Shown: positions 8,507 to 17,638 of the stretch, one piece after another | Position numbering within the stretch: position 1 is the stretch's first letter | Layout: each line of letters opens with the position of its first letter | From: Rhodanobacter sp. 67-28 | Lineage (GTDB): Bacteria > Pseudomonadota > Gammaproteobacteria > Xanthomonadales > Rhodanobacteraceae | Length of the DNA stretch: 64,000 nucleotides | NCBI GenBank assembly: GCA_001898415.1 | Contig: MKTU01000054.1 | Location: 1 to 64,000 of the forward strand | Direction of reading: 5' to 3' | Notes under the pieces: model-generated | Told to the model about the DNA's origin: nothing | Seen by the model: only the letters and a program-made list of their open reading frames with translations | Database searches by the model: none | Translations under genes and position numbers: made by a program

Positions 8507-10138
8507 ATGTTCGATCCGACTGCATCACCCGCGCCGCGGAAGGCGCGCCTGCTCGCCAGCGTCCTCGCCGGGGTGATCGGCCTCGCCGCCTTCGCGGCTC
8601 ACGCCGCTGCCCCGCTGCCTCCGCCTCGCGTGTCACTGGCCGATGGCAGGATCGAAGGCAAGCTTGCGAAGGCGAACGGCATGGCGCTGGAAGAGTTCCA
8701 GGGTATTCCGTACGCGGCGCCGCCGATCGGTGCGCTGCGCTGGAAACCGCCGCAACCCGCTCCGGCCTGGAGCGGCGTGCGCCAGGCGACGCGCTTCGGC
8801 CCGCGCTGCATGCAGCTGCCGCTGTTCGGCGACATGCGGTTCCGCTCCGCCGGCATGGGCGAGGACTGTCTCTACCTCAACGTGTGGAAGCCTGCAGGCG
8901 CAACCGCCAGGCTGCCTGTGTTGGTGTATTTCTTCGGCGGCGGGTTCGTTGCCGGCGACGGCTCGGAGCCGCGCTACGACGGCGCCAGCCTGGCCAGCCG
9001 CGGCATCGTCACGGTGACGGTGAACTATCGCCTGGGCGTATTCGGCTTCTTCGCCACTCCGGCCCTCGCCGCCGAATCGCCGCAGCACGCGGCGGGCAAC
9101 TACGGCTTGCTCGACCAGGTCGCCGCGCTGCGCTGGGTGCGCGACAACATCGCTGCTTTCGGCGGCGACCCGGCGCAGGTGACGATCGCCGGCGAGTCGG
9201 CCGGTTCGATCGCGGTGAGCGCGCTGATGACCTCGCCGCTGTCGCGCGGGCTGTTTGCCCGCGCGATCGGCGAAAGCGGCGCCCTGATCGCGCCGATCGC
9301 GCCGGTGCCGCTGGCGACGATGGAGCGCCGCGGCGAGGCGTTCGCGCAGCGTCTCGGCGCCGACTCGCTGACCGCGCTGCGTGCGTTGCCGGCCGATCGC
9401 CTGCTGCAGGCCACGCGCGAGCAGCACGGCGACGCCGACGCGAATCTCGACGGCTGGTTCCTGCGCGAGCCGCCCGCGGCCACCATGGCCCGCGGCGGGC
9501 AGGCGCCGGTGCCGCTGCTGCTGGGGAGCAATTCGCAGGAGGACCATTACACCGCGATCCTGAAAGATCAGCCGCCGACCCCGGCCAATTACCGCGCAGC
9601 GCTGAAGCGGCTGTTCGGCACGCAGGCGGCGCACGCACTGGCGCTGTACCCCGGCGACGACGCGACGCAGGTGAAATCCTCCGCCACCGCGCTGGCCGGC
9701 GACATGTTCATCGCGCACACCACCTGGCGCTGGATGGACCTGCAGCGCCGCCACGGCGGCGCGCCGGTGTATTTCTATTATTTCGACCAGCCGCGCCCGG
9801 CCAAGCTGGCGCCGGCGCCGGGTGAAACGCCCGATCCCGGCGCCGTGCACAGCGGCGAGATCGAGTACGCGCTGGGCAACCTGGCGGGCAATCCGGTCTA
9901 CGCGTGGACGGCTGCCGACCGCGCCGCGTCCGCCACGATGGAAGGCTACTTTGCACAGTTCATCAAGACCGGCGATCCCAACGGCGCGGACCTGCCGCCC
10001 TGGCCCGCGGTGCGCGAATCCGCTGGCGGACTGCTGCGCCAGGTGATTGCGGCGCATTGCCGTACCGAGGTCGACCACGGGGCGGCGCGGCAAGCGTTCC
10101 TGCAGGCTTTCTTCGCCACGCATGCGGACCCGTTGTAG
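8507..10138 (+). CDS. Type-B carboxylesterase, secreted
   Basis: A 543-residue alpha/beta hydrolase of the carboxylesterase/p-nitrobenzyl esterase family. After an N-terminal export signal (hydrophobic, ending near AAHA, residue about 35) come the typical blocks: EFQGIPYAAPPIGALRW, EDCLYLNVWKP, the oxyanion GGGF and the nucleophile elbow TIAGESAGS (S231). The histidine is probably H448 in AVHSGEIEYALGN, the usual position for the family. The acid is probably in SNSQEDHY. It hydrolyses carboxylic esters in the periplasm or outside. Start chosen at the first ATG giving a signal peptide. Confidence 0.9.
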   Translation: MFDPTASPAPRKARLLASVLAGVIGLAAFAAHAAAPLPPPRVSLADGRIEGKLAKANGMALEEFQGIPYAAPPIGALRWKPPQPAPAWSGVRQATRFGPRCMQLPLFGDMRFRSAGMGEDCLYLNVWKPAGATARLPVLVYFFGGGFVAGDGSEPRYDGASLASRGIVTVTVNYRLGVFGFFATPALAAESPQHAAGNYGLLDQVAALRWVRDNIAAFGGDPAQVTIAGESAGSIAVSALMTSPLSRGLFARAIGESGALIAPIAPVPLATMERRGEAFAQRLGADSLTALRALPADRLLQATREQHGDADANLDGWFLREPPAATMARGGQAPVPLLLGSNSQEDHYTAILKDQPPTPANYRAALKRLFGTQAAHALALYPGDDATQVKSSATALAGDMFIAHTTWRWMDLQRRHGGAPVYFYYFDQPRPAKLAPAPGETPDPGAVHSGEIEYALGNLAGNPVYAWTAADRAASATMEGYFAQFIKTGDPNGADLPPWPAVRESAGGLLRQVIAAHCRTEVDHGAARQAFLQAFFATHADPL

Positions 10139-10154
10139 CGGATCTCGCGGTGTT

Positions 10155-10178
10155 CACCCATGGCTTTAGTCATGGGTG
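10155..10178. repeat. TTTAG-loop hairpin, possible IS200/IS605 end relic
   Basis: CACCCATG-GCTTTAGT-CATGGGTG is a perfect 8-bp stem (nine with a G-T pair) with CTTTAG in the loop. Hairpins with TTTAG loops are typical of the ends of IS200/IS605-type elements recognised as single-stranded DNA by TnpA. No transposase is nearby, so it would be a solo end. It could instead act as a weak terminator after the esterase gene. Confidence 0.35.
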
Positions 10179-10231
10179 CGTGGCGCAGGCTTTGGGTAGG
10201 ATCGGGGTTCCCCCACGTCGAGCAGACCTTG

Positions 10232-12421
10232 ATGAAGCCCACCCTTTCCCTGGCGATGACGATCGCGTTGACCAGCTCCATGGCGGCCTATGCCGACACC
10301 GCGGCGGACAAGCAGCACGCCGGCGCACACGCCTCCCACGCGGCGGCTGCCGACGTCCGCGCCAATCCGTTCTTCGCCGAAAGCACGCTGCCGCTGCACT
10401 ACCCCGCGTTCGACAGGATCAAGGACAGCGACTACGCGCCCGCGTTCGACCGCGGCATGGCCGAGCAGCTGCGTGAAGTGGCGGCGATCAGCGCCAACCC
10501 CGCTGCGCCGACCTTCGACAACACCATCATCGCGCTGGAGAAATCCGGCGACGTGCTGCAGCGCACCTCGACCGTGTTCTTCAGCCTGTCCGGGGTCGAG
10601 AACAACGATGCGCTGAAGAAGCTGCAGGCCGAGTACGCGCCGAAGCTGGCCGCGCACCGCGACGCGATCACGCTGGACCCGGCGCTCTTCGCGCGCATCC
10701 AGAAGCTGTACGACGCGCGCGCCAGCCTGGGCCTGGACGCGCAGGGCGTGCGGCTGATCGAGCGCTACCACACCGATTTCGTGCGGGCCGGCGCCAGGCT
10801 GTCCGACGCCGACAAGGCGCACCTGAAGCAGATCAACGGCGAGCTGGCCAGGCTCGGCACCAAGTTCACCCAGAACGTGCTGGCCGAGGTCAACGACTCG
10901 GCGCTGGTGGTGGACAGCCGCGCCGAACTGGCCGGCCTCACCGACGCCCAGATCGACGCCGCGGCCGCCGCCGCCAAGGCGAAGGGGCTCGATGGCAAGT
11001 ACGTGATCGCCCTGCTCAACACCACCGGCCAGCCGCCGCTGGCGCAGTTGGAGAACCGCGCGCTGCGCGAGCGCCTGTACAAGGCCTCGATTACCCGCGG
11101 CAGCCGCGGCAACGCGTACGACAACACCGCGATCGTGTCGCAGGTGATGAAGCTGCGTGCGGAGAAGGCGGGCATGCTCGGCTACCCGACCTGGGCTGCC
11201 TACGTGCTGGCCGATCAGACCGCGAAAACGCCGGAAGCGGTCAACGCCATGCTCGGCAAGCTGGCGCCGGCGGCAGTCGCCAACGCCAGGCGCGAAGGCG
11301 TCGCGTTGCAGGCGATGATCGACAAGGAACAGGCGGCGAAGGGCCAGCCCACGTTCGCGCTGCAGCCGTGGGATTGGGCCTACTACACGGAGAAGGTCCG
11401 CGCCGACAAATACAATTTCGACGAGAGCCAGCTCAAGCCCTACTTCGAGATGAAGAACGTGCTGGAGAACGGCGTGTTCTACGCCGCCGGCCAGCTCTAC
11501 GGACTCAAGTTCAAGCAGCGCACCGACCTGCCGGTCTACAACCCCGACGTGCTGGTGTACGACGTCTACAATGAAGACGGCAGCCAGCTGGCGATCTTCC
11601 TGGCCGACATGTACGCGCGCCCGTCCAAGCGCGGCGGTGCCTGGATGAACTCCTACGTGGACCAGTCCGGGCTCACCGGCAACCTGCCGGTGGTGGCCAA
11701 CCACCTCAACATCACCAAGCCGACCAGCGGCCCGACCCTGCTGACCTGGGACGAGGTGACCACGGCGTTCCACGAGTTCGGCCACGCGCTGCACGGCATG
11801 TTCTCCAACGTGAAGTACCCGCGCTTCAGCGGTACCAGCGTGCCGCGCGACTTCGTCGAGTTCCCCTCGCAGGTGAACGAGATGTGGGCCGACTGGCCCA
11901 GCGTGCTGGCCAACTACGCCAGGCACTACCAGACCGGCGCGCCGATGCCCAAGGCGCTGCTGGACAAGGTGCTGGCCACCTCGAAGTTCAACCAGGGCTT
12001 TGCCACCACCGAGTATCTGGGCGCGGCGATGCTCGACCAGAGCTGGCACCAGCTCGGCGCGGACAAGATCCCCGACGCCGGCGGCGTGATGGCGTTCGAG
12101 GCGGCCGCGCTGAAGGCCAACGGCACCGATTACGCGCCGGTGCCGCCGCGCTACCGCACGCCGTACTTCAGCCACATCATGGGCGGCTATGCGGCCGGCT
12201 ACTACGCCTACATCTGGTCCGAGGTGCTGGATGCGAACACGGTCGAGTGGATCAAGAGCCACGGCGGCCTGACCCGGGCCAACGGCGACCGCTTCCGCGC
12301 GACCCTGCTGTCGCAGGGCGGCAGCAAGGATGCACTGCAGCTGTTCCGCGATTTCGCCGGCCACGAGCCGCGGATCGAACCGCTGCTGGAGCGTCGCGGA
12401 CTGGACGGCAGCGCCGAGTGA
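10232..12421 (+). CDS. dcp: Exported M3 peptidyl-dipeptidase (Dcp type)
   Basis: A 729-residue zinc metallopeptidase. ATG 10232 gives a signal peptide (MKPTLSLAMTIALTSSMAAYADT), followed by a His/Ala-rich linker and the M3A catalytic fold. The zinc site is TAFHEFGHALHG (H514, E515, H518) with third ligand E543 in RDFVEFPSQVNE. The substrate-closing tyrosines appear in GGYAAGYYAYIW. Dcp removes C-terminal dipeptides from peptides; with the signal peptide it should act in the periplasm, unlike E. coli Dcp. An intrinsic terminator follows 30 bp after the stop. Confidence 0.93.
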   Translation: MKPTLSLAMTIALTSSMAAYADTAADKQHAGAHASHAAAADVRANPFFAESTLPLHYPAFDRIKDSDYAPAFDRGMAEQLREVAAISANPAAPTFDNTIIALEKSGDVLQRTSTVFFSLSGVENNDALKKLQAEYAPKLAAHRDAITLDPALFARIQKLYDARASLGLDAQGVRLIERYHTDFVRAGARLSDADKAHLKQINGELARLGTKFTQNVLAEVNDSALVVDSRAELAGLTDAQIDAAAAAAKAKGLDGKYVIALLNTTGQPPLAQLENRALRERLYKASITRGSRGNAYDNTAIVSQVMKLRAEKAGMLGYPTWAAYVLADQTAKTPEAVNAMLGKLAPAAVANARREGVALQAMIDKEQAAKGQPTFALQPWDWAYYTEKVRADKYNFDESQLKPYFEMKNVLENGVFYAAGQLYGLKFKQRTDLPVYNPDVLVYDVYNEDGSQLAIFLADMYARPSKRGGAWMNSYVDQSGLTGNLPVVANHLNITKPTSGPTLLTWDEVTTAFHEFGHALHGMFSNVKYPRFSGTSVPRDFVEFPSQVNEMWADWPSVLANYARHYQTGAPMPKALLDKVLATSKFNQGFATTEYLGAAMLDQSWHQLGADKIPDAGGVMAFEAAALKANGTDYAPVPPRYRTPYFSHIMGGYAAGYYAYIWSEVLDANTVEWIKSHGGLTRANGDRFRATLLSQGGSKDALQLFRDFAGHEPRIEPLLERRGLDGSAE

Positions 12422-12450
12422 CCCGCGTCGCCTGAGGGCGGCATGACGAA

Positions 12451-12479
12451 GCTGCCCGGAGCGATCCGGGCGGCTTTTT
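12451..12479 (+). terminator. Intrinsic terminator after dcp
   Basis: GCTGCCCGGA-GCGA-TCCGGGCGGC followed by TTTTT at 12475-12479. Seven GC-rich pairs are perfect, then a T-G, G-C and C-G pair extend the stem. Classical rho-independent form on the plus strand. Confidence 0.88.
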
Positions 12480-12552
12480 CGTGGCGGCAGCGGCCGAAAC
12501 TGCGGTCGCGTGCGTGGCCGATTCAGATGCGGACTGCTACGGTGGCCACACG

Positions 12553-14352
12553 ATGTGCCGACCCGCGAGCCGATTGCCGCCCCGTATGTCCGCTGCCTCC
12601 CACCACGCTGACGAAACGCTGCGCCTGGCGACGCTGCGCGCCATGGGTGCGCTGGATACTCGCGCCGAGCCGCTGTTCGATGCACTCGTGCGCAGCGCCG
12701 CGGCGGCGAGCGGGCGGGCGCTTGCGCTGATCGTGCTGGTCGATGCTGACGGCCGCGGGCTCGCCGTGCATGGGCCGGCGGCGGATATCGACGAGCCGAG
12801 CGTGCTGCGGGTGCTGGCCAAGGCGAGTTCCGGCGTGCTGGCGATTCCCGACGCACGGCTCGATCCGCGCTGCGCCGACGATCCTCTGGTTGCCGGCGCG
12901 GCGGGCATCCGTTGCTTCGTCGCCGTGCCGATCAGACGGGGCGAGAGCGCGAAGGCGGGCGCGTTGTGCGTGCTCGATCGCGTGCCGGGTACGCTCGACG
13001 AGCGGCAACACGAGACGCTGCGGCAACTGGCCCGCGCGGTGGCACAGGTGCTGGAAAAGCGGCCGGTCGCGCACCGGAACAAGCCCGCGCCGGTCGGCAC
13101 GGCACCGTCGCTGCGGCAGCCGCCGGAGTCGGCCCGCGAGACGGAACCGAAGCGGCGCACCCACGCAGCGCTGCTCGAACGCACCGGATGCCTGCTCGGC
13201 GCCGGCGGCTGGGAGCTGGACCTGGCCACCAAGGCAATCACCTGGTCGGACCAGACCTGCCGCCTGCACGACGTGCCGCCGGGTTTCCACCCGAGCCTGG
13301 AAGAAGCGGTGAGCTTCTACGATGCGGGGGCGCGGCCGGTGATCGACGCGGCCGTGCGCAAGAGCATCGACACCGGCGAGGGATGGGATCTGCAACTGCC
13401 ACTGACCACCGCCACTGGCCGGAGGATCTGGGTGCGCGCGGTCGGCATCGTGGAACGCGCCGAGGATGGCACCCCGCTGCGGCTGGCCGGCGCTTTCCAG
13501 GACATCACCCTGCAGCGGCGCGCGATCGCGGCGTTGGAGGCCAGCGACCGCCGCTACCGCAAGCTGTTCCAGTACAGCCCCGGCCTGATCTGCACGCACG
13601 ACCACGAGGGCGTGCTGCTGTCGGTGAACCCGGCGGCGGCCAAGTCGCTGGGCTATTCGGTGGGCGAGATGATCGGCCGCCCGCTGACCGATTTCATGCG
13701 CGCCGAACAGCGCCCGCGGTTCGCCGAATATCTGCTGCGCATCATGCGCAAGGACAGCGACACGGGCATGCTGCAGGTGATCGCCAAGGATGGCAGCGAA
13801 CACGTGTGGCAATACCACAACGTGCTCGACGACGATGTCGAGGGCGACGATCCCTACGTGCTGGGCCATGCGCTGGACGTCACCGAGCGCTTCCGCCAGG
13901 AGAGCCAGTTGCGCGAGTGGTCGATTCACGACGCACTGACCGGCTGCTTCAATCGCCGCTATCTGGCCGAGCTGACGGCCGGGCCGGCCGCGGGTTGGGG
14001 CTGCATCGTGTTCGACCTGGACCATTTCAAGCAGGTCAACGACACCCATGGCCACGCGCGCGGCGATGAGGTGCTGGTGGCCATGGCGACGTTCCTGCGC
14101 AACCACGTGCGGCCGCAGGATGCAGTGATCCGCCTCGGCGGCGACGAGTTCCTGGTGTTGCTGCGCGGTGCCGGCGAGGAGCTGACGCAAGGCGTGGTCG
14201 ACCGGCTCGATGCCGATCGCGCCGCTGCGCCGATCGGCTTCACCATGGGCGCGACCACGGTGGTGCCGGGCGCCTCGCTGGAAGCCGCGCTGGGCGAAGC
14301 CGACCGGCGTCTGTACAAGGCGCGCGAAGGCCGGCCGAAGCGCGCAACGTGA
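12553..14352 (+). CDS. Diguanylate cyclase, GAF-PAS-PAS-GGDEF
   Basis: A 599-residue cytoplasmic signalling protein from ATG 12553 (ATG 12586 is an alternative). It has a GAF domain (about 20-160), a low-complexity linker, a PAS domain around GGWELDLATKAITWSDQTCR, a second PAS from RRYRKLFQYSPG, and a C-terminal GGDEF domain. The active site reads RLGGDEFLVLL (GG at 529-530), and the product-inhibition I-site RPQD (R520-D523) sits exactly five residues upstream. It should therefore make cyclic-di-GMP and be feedback-inhibited. No transmembrane segment or EAL domain. The downstream gene overlaps its stop by four bases. Confidence 0.92.
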   Translation: MCRPASRLPPRMSAASHHADETLRLATLRAMGALDTRAEPLFDALVRSAAAASGRALALIVLVDADGRGLAVHGPAADIDEPSVLRVLAKASSGVLAIPDARLDPRCADDPLVAGAAGIRCFVAVPIRRGESAKAGALCVLDRVPGTLDERQHETLRQLARAVAQVLEKRPVAHRNKPAPVGTAPSLRQPPESARETEPKRRTHAALLERTGCLLGAGGWELDLATKAITWSDQTCRLHDVPPGFHPSLEEAVSFYDAGARPVIDAAVRKSIDTGEGWDLQLPLTTATGRRIWVRAVGIVERAEDGTPLRLAGAFQDITLQRRAIAALEASDRRYRKLFQYSPGLICTHDHEGVLLSVNPAAAKSLGYSVGEMIGRPLTDFMRAEQRPRFAEYLLRIMRKDSDTGMLQVIAKDGSEHVWQYHNVLDDDVEGDDPYVLGHALDVTERFRQESQLREWSIHDALTGCFNRRYLAELTAGPAAGWGCIVFDLDHFKQVNDTHGHARGDEVLVAMATFLRNHVRPQDAVIRLGGDEFLVLLRGAGEELTQGVVDRLDADRAAAPIGFTMGATTVVPGASLEAALGEADRRLYKAREGRPKRAT

Positions 14353-14828
14353 AGTCGTCCGATCGCGGGCAGCCGGCGGAACAGGGCGGTGGACACGACC
14401 CGCACCCCGCGCATCCCCGCCACACCGGTCTGGTGCGCTGGCTGCTGTTCATCGCCGGCGGAGTGGCGTTGTTGCTGGGGCTGATCGGCCTGATGCTGCC
14501 GGTGATGCCGACCGTGCCGTTCCTGCTGCTGACGGCCGCGTGCTGGTCGCGCGCCTCGCCGCGCTGGCATCGCTGGCTGCTCTCGCTGCCCCGGTTGGGC
14601 CCGGCGATCGCGCGGTGGGAGCGCGAGCGCAGCATTTCGCGGCGCGCGCGCTGGATGGCGCTGGGCCTGGTCACGCTGTCGATGGCCGGCACGATCTGGT
14701 GGTTCCGCGGGCACGCCTGGTTGCCGTGGCTGCTGGCCGCGCTGGTGGTGCTGCTGTGGCTGCTGATCCTGCGCCTGCCGGTGACGCCGGACGAGGGTGG
14801 CGCGAGCCTGCAGCAGACTCGCGAGTGA
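14349..14828 (+). CDS. YbaN/DUF454 inner-membrane protein
   Basis: A 159-residue protein whose GTG start overlaps the stop of the cyclase (GTGA), so the two are translationally coupled. A 28-residue polar N-terminus precedes the DUF454 core: a first helix GLVRWLLFIAGGVALLLG, the signature GLIGLMLPVMPTVPFLLLTAACW, then SRASPRWHRWLL and two more helices. Function of the family is not established. The long hydrophilic N-terminal tail is longer than in E. coli YbaN (about 125 residues). Confidence 0.88.
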   Translation: MKSSDRGQPAEQGGGHDPHPAHPRHTGLVRWLLFIAGGVALLLGLIGLMLPVMPTVPFLLLTAACWSRASPRWHRWLLSLPRLGPAIARWERERSISRRARWMALGLVTLSMAGTIWWFRGHAWLPWLLAALVVLLWLLILRLPVTPDEGGASLQQTRE

Positions 14829-14831
14829 GAG

Positions 14832-14862
14832 GTTGCCCGCCGCGCGCTCCGCGGGGAGGGCA
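14832..14862. terminator. Hairpin between convergent genes
   Basis: TTGCCC-G-CCGCG then CGCTC then CGCGG-GGA-GGGCAA, an interrupted stem of about 11 pairs placed between the convergent YbaN and L,D-transpeptidase genes. It has no U-run, so it is a possible bidirectional stop only. Confidence 0.35.
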
Positions 14863-14876
14863 ATCGTGCGGATGGA

Positions 14877-15566
14877 TCAAGGCGCGCCGAGCGCGGGCGT
14901 CATCGCCAGTCCGCCGCTGCACTTGAGGTAGGGCGAGGCGCCCAGCCACCTGGCATCGGGATAATAGGAGAACACGTACTGGCCGCCCTTGAGCGCGTCG
15001 ATCAGCGGTCGCGCGATCGCGCTGCGCACGGCCGGGCAACCGTAGCTGCGACCGATGCGGCCTTGCTCGCGGGCCAGTGCCGGGTTGACGTAGGCGGCAC
15101 CGTGGATCACCAGCGCGCGCGCCAGTGCGCGGTCGTTGGTACCCGGCTCCAGCCCTTGCAGGCGCAGCGAGTAGCCGTTGCGGCCGGCGTAGGTGTCCAG
15201 CGTGCGGAACAGGCCCAGGCTGGATTGCCGGCTTTCCGGCGCGTTGGAGAACCTGCTCGCCAGGTTCTCGCCGGTGTTGCGCCCGTGCGCCACCAGTTCC
15301 TGATACAGCAGCTTGCGCCGGGCCAGGTCGAACACCCACAGCCGCGGCTCGGTGGATGGCCGGGAATAGTCGATCACCGCCAGTCGCGCGGGCGGCGGCT
15401 GGCCTTGCGCCGCGGCGCAGTCGGTGGCCGCCAGCGCCAGCGCGATCACCTGCGGATTCGCCTGCGGCGCGAGTTTGCTGAGCGTGTCGCGCAGTGTCGG
15501 CGCGGTCGCGTGCGCCGTACCACAGAGCGGCAGCAGCAGGATGGCAAGGAGGCGCAGTCGACTCAT
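14877..15566 (-). CDS. Secreted murein L,D-transpeptidase (YkuD_2-type)
   Basis: A 229-residue protein with a signal peptide (MSRLRLLAILLLPLCGTAHA). The catalytic part shows LVIHGAAYVNP and GRSYGCPAVR, the histidine and cysteine motifs of the murein L,D-transpeptidase catalytic-domain family (HG...SxGCPAxR). Such enzymes make or modify 3-3 peptide crosslinks, or attach proteins to peptidoglycan in the periplasm. It is transcribed divergently from a second, unrelated-type L,D-transpeptidase at 15715 with 148 bp between them. Confidence 0.88.
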   Translation of the reverse strand: MSRLRLLAILLLPLCGTAHATAPTLRDTLSKLAPQANPQVIALALAATDCAAAQGQPPPARLAVIDYSRPSTEPRLWVFDLARRKLLYQELVAHGRNTGENLASRFSNAPESRQSSLGLFRTLDTYAGRNGYSLRLQGLEPGTNDRALARALVIHGAAYVNPALAREQGRIGRSYGCPAVRSAIARPLIDALKGGQYVFSYYPDARWLGASPYLKCSGGLAMTPALGAP

Positions 15567-15714
15567 CGGGACGGCTTGGGCTTGGGGCGCGAACAGGCGT
15601 CGATGCTAGCAGTCGATCGTTAAGAACCTGTCCCGTGCGACCGGTCGCCGCGCCCGCCTGCGCCGGCCGGCGGTTGTGCTATGACTGGTCGCATCCTCCC
15701 GCACAGGACTTTCC

Positions 15715-17409
15715 ATGTCGTCCGGCTTTTCCCGCGCCGTTTGCGCTGCCGCCTTGCTCGGCTGGCTGGCGGTCGCCGCGGCGCCTGCACAGCCGGCCGC
15801 AGTCGAGTCGGTCGGCATGGAACAAACCGTGGCCCCGCCGCCGGGCCCGGTGGCCGAGCAGATCCGCGAACGGATCGAGCAATGGCGCGTCGCGCAGGCC
15901 GATGGCGCGACGGCCGCGGCGCCGGTCGCCGCGGTGGCGGCGTTCTACGAGCAGAACCGGTTCGCGCCGGCATGGACGCGACCGGACGACCTCGACCAGT
16001 TGCTGGCCGCGCTGCGCGGCATGGCCGCCGACGGCCTCGACCCGCAGGACTACGCGCTGGACGAACTGCAACGTCGGCGCCACGTGCTGGACGACCCGCA
16101 GGCCACGGCGCAGCAACGCGCGCAGTTCGACCTGCTGGCCACCGACGCCTGTTTCACCGCGTTGCTGCACCTGTATCGCGGCAAGGTCGATCCGGCCACG
16201 CTGGACACGCACTGGAACTTCGACCCGCGCCAGCTCGATCAGGCGCGGGGCCTGCAGGCGGTGCGCGACGCGCTGGCGCAGGACACCATCGGCGAGCTGT
16301 TCGCGCGGGCGCGGCCGCAGCACCCGTACTACGCCCAGCTGCGTGCGGCGCTGGCGAAGTTGCGCGGGGTGGCGGCGCAGGGCGGCTGGCCCGTGATCGC
16401 CGACGGCCCCACGCTGAAACCGGGCAGCCACGATCCGCGCGTGCCGACGCTGCGCGAGCGCCTGCAACGGGTCGGCTTTGCGGTGGGCGAGGGCATGGAT
16501 GACCTGTACGCCCCGGCGCTGGAAGCTGCGCTGAAACAATTCCAGCGCGAACATTACCTCGTCGCGGACGGCCACCTGGGCAAGGCCACCCTGGCCGCGT
16601 TGAACGTGCCGGTCACCACGCGCATCGAGCAGCTGCGCGCGAACCTGGAGCGCGCGCGCTGGCTGCTGCACCAGCTGCAGGGCGAGTTCGTGGTGGTCGA
16701 CATCGCCGGTTACCAGGTCGTCTACTACAAGGACGGCAAGCCGGTATGGCGCTCGCGCGTGCAGGTAGGCAAGCCGTACCGCAGCACGCCGGTGTTCAAG
16801 TCGAAGATCACCTACCTCACGCTCAACCCGACCTGGACGGTGCCGCCGACCATCCTGAAGAACGACATCCTGCCGAAGCTGCGCAGGAACCCGGGCTACC
16901 TCGCCGCCAACCGCATCCGCGTGCTGGACAGCCAGGGCCGCGAGCTGTCGCCCTCCAGCGTGGACTGGGCCAACCCGCGCGGCATCGTGCTGCGCCAGGA
17001 CGCCGGCCCGGGCAATTCGCTGGGCCGGCTGGTGATCCGCTTCCCCAACGACTACGCGGTGTACATGCACGACACGCCGCACCAGGAACTGTTCGCCAGC
17101 GAGCAGCGCACGTACAGCTCCGGCTGCATCCGGGTGGAGCGCCCGCGCGAACTGGCCGAGCTGCTGCTGGACGATCCGGTGCAGTGGAATCGCGCGGGCA
17201 TCGACCGCGCGATCGACACGCTGAAGACGCAGACCGTGATGCTGCCCAGGCCGGTGCCGCTGCTGCTGGCGTACTGGACGGTGGACCTGCGCGAGGACGG
17301 CCGGGTCGGCTTCCGCCCCGACGTCTACCGGCGCGACCCGCCACTGCTCGCCGCGCTGGCGCGCCCGCGCGTGTCGCCGTGGTTGCCGACGGCCGCGACG
17401 TCGCCCTGA
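15715..17409 (+). CDS. L,D-transpeptidase of the YcbB/LdtD type
   Basis: A 564-residue exported enzyme. Signal peptide (to about residue 25), a helical N-terminal scaffold, a peptidoglycan-binding domain (LYAPALEAALKQFQREHYL, about 265-300) and the YkuD catalytic domain. The active-site stretch reads MHDTPHQELF...RTYSSGCIRVE with catalytic C471. VGKPYRSTPVFKSKITYLTLNPTW is the family's substrate-lid region (written here in part: VGKPYRSTPVF). The role is 3-3 crosslinking of the cell wall. It is followed by a strong hairpin 8 bp after the stop. Confidence 0.92.
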   Translation: MSSGFSRAVCAAALLGWLAVAAAPAQPAAVESVGMEQTVAPPPGPVAEQIRERIEQWRVAQADGATAAAPVAAVAAFYEQNRFAPAWTRPDDLDQLLAALRGMAADGLDPQDYALDELQRRRHVLDDPQATAQQRAQFDLLATDACFTALLHLYRGKVDPATLDTHWNFDPRQLDQARGLQAVRDALAQDTIGELFARARPQHPYYAQLRAALAKLRGVAAQGGWPVIADGPTLKPGSHDPRVPTLRERLQRVGFAVGEGMDDLYAPALEAALKQFQREHYLVADGHLGKATLAALNVPVTTRIEQLRANLERARWLLHQLQGEFVVVDIAGYQVVYYKDGKPVWRSRVQVGKPYRSTPVFKSKITYLTLNPTWTVPPTILKNDILPKLRRNPGYLAANRIRVLDSQGRELSPSSVDWANPRGIVLRQDAGPGNSLGRLVIRFPNDYAVYMHDTPHQELFASEQRTYSSGCIRVERPRELAELLLDDPVQWNRAGIDRAIDTLKTQTVMLPRPVPLLLAYWTVDLREDGRVGFRPDVYRRDPPLLAALARPRVSPWLPTAATSP

Positions 17410-17416
17410 AAAAAAT

Positions 17417-17445
17417 GCCGCGCCGGCGGGAGTGCCGGGCGCGGC
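17417..17445. terminator. GC hairpin after the L,D-transpeptidase gene
   Basis: GCCGCGCCGGC-GGGAGT-GCCGGGCGCGGC pairs over 11 positions with one bulged G. The seven A bases at 17409-17415 put a U-run on the minus-strand copy, but no minus-strand gene reads into it. On the plus strand it probably ends the transpeptidase transcript. Confidence 0.55.
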
Positions 17446-17548
17446 CAAGGTCTGAACCGATCCACTGCCAATGCATCGGGCGCCGGCGACGGAGCGAGCC
17501 GCGCCGGCCCGGGCAGTTTGCCGGGCGCAGGTCTCACCGGCTGGGATT

Positions 17549-17568
17549 GCCCTGATCCCGGTCAGGGC
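17549..17568. promoter_or_regulatory. Palindrome upstream of HMA-like gene, possible FNR/ANR-type site
   Basis: GCCCTGA-TCCCGG-TCAGGGC is a perfect 7-bp inverted repeat. Its core CTGAT-CCCG-GTCAG resembles the FNR/ANR form TTGAT-N4-ATCAA with one mismatch per outer base and G for A in the second half. It lies about 70 bp before the start of the HMA-like gene. It could equally be a simple hairpin. Confidence 0.3.
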
Positions 17569-17638
17569 GCCGGGCCGTGCCGGCCGCCATCATCGCCACC
17601 GGCGGATGTGCCGCCTCTCAACCCTGGAGACCGTACCG

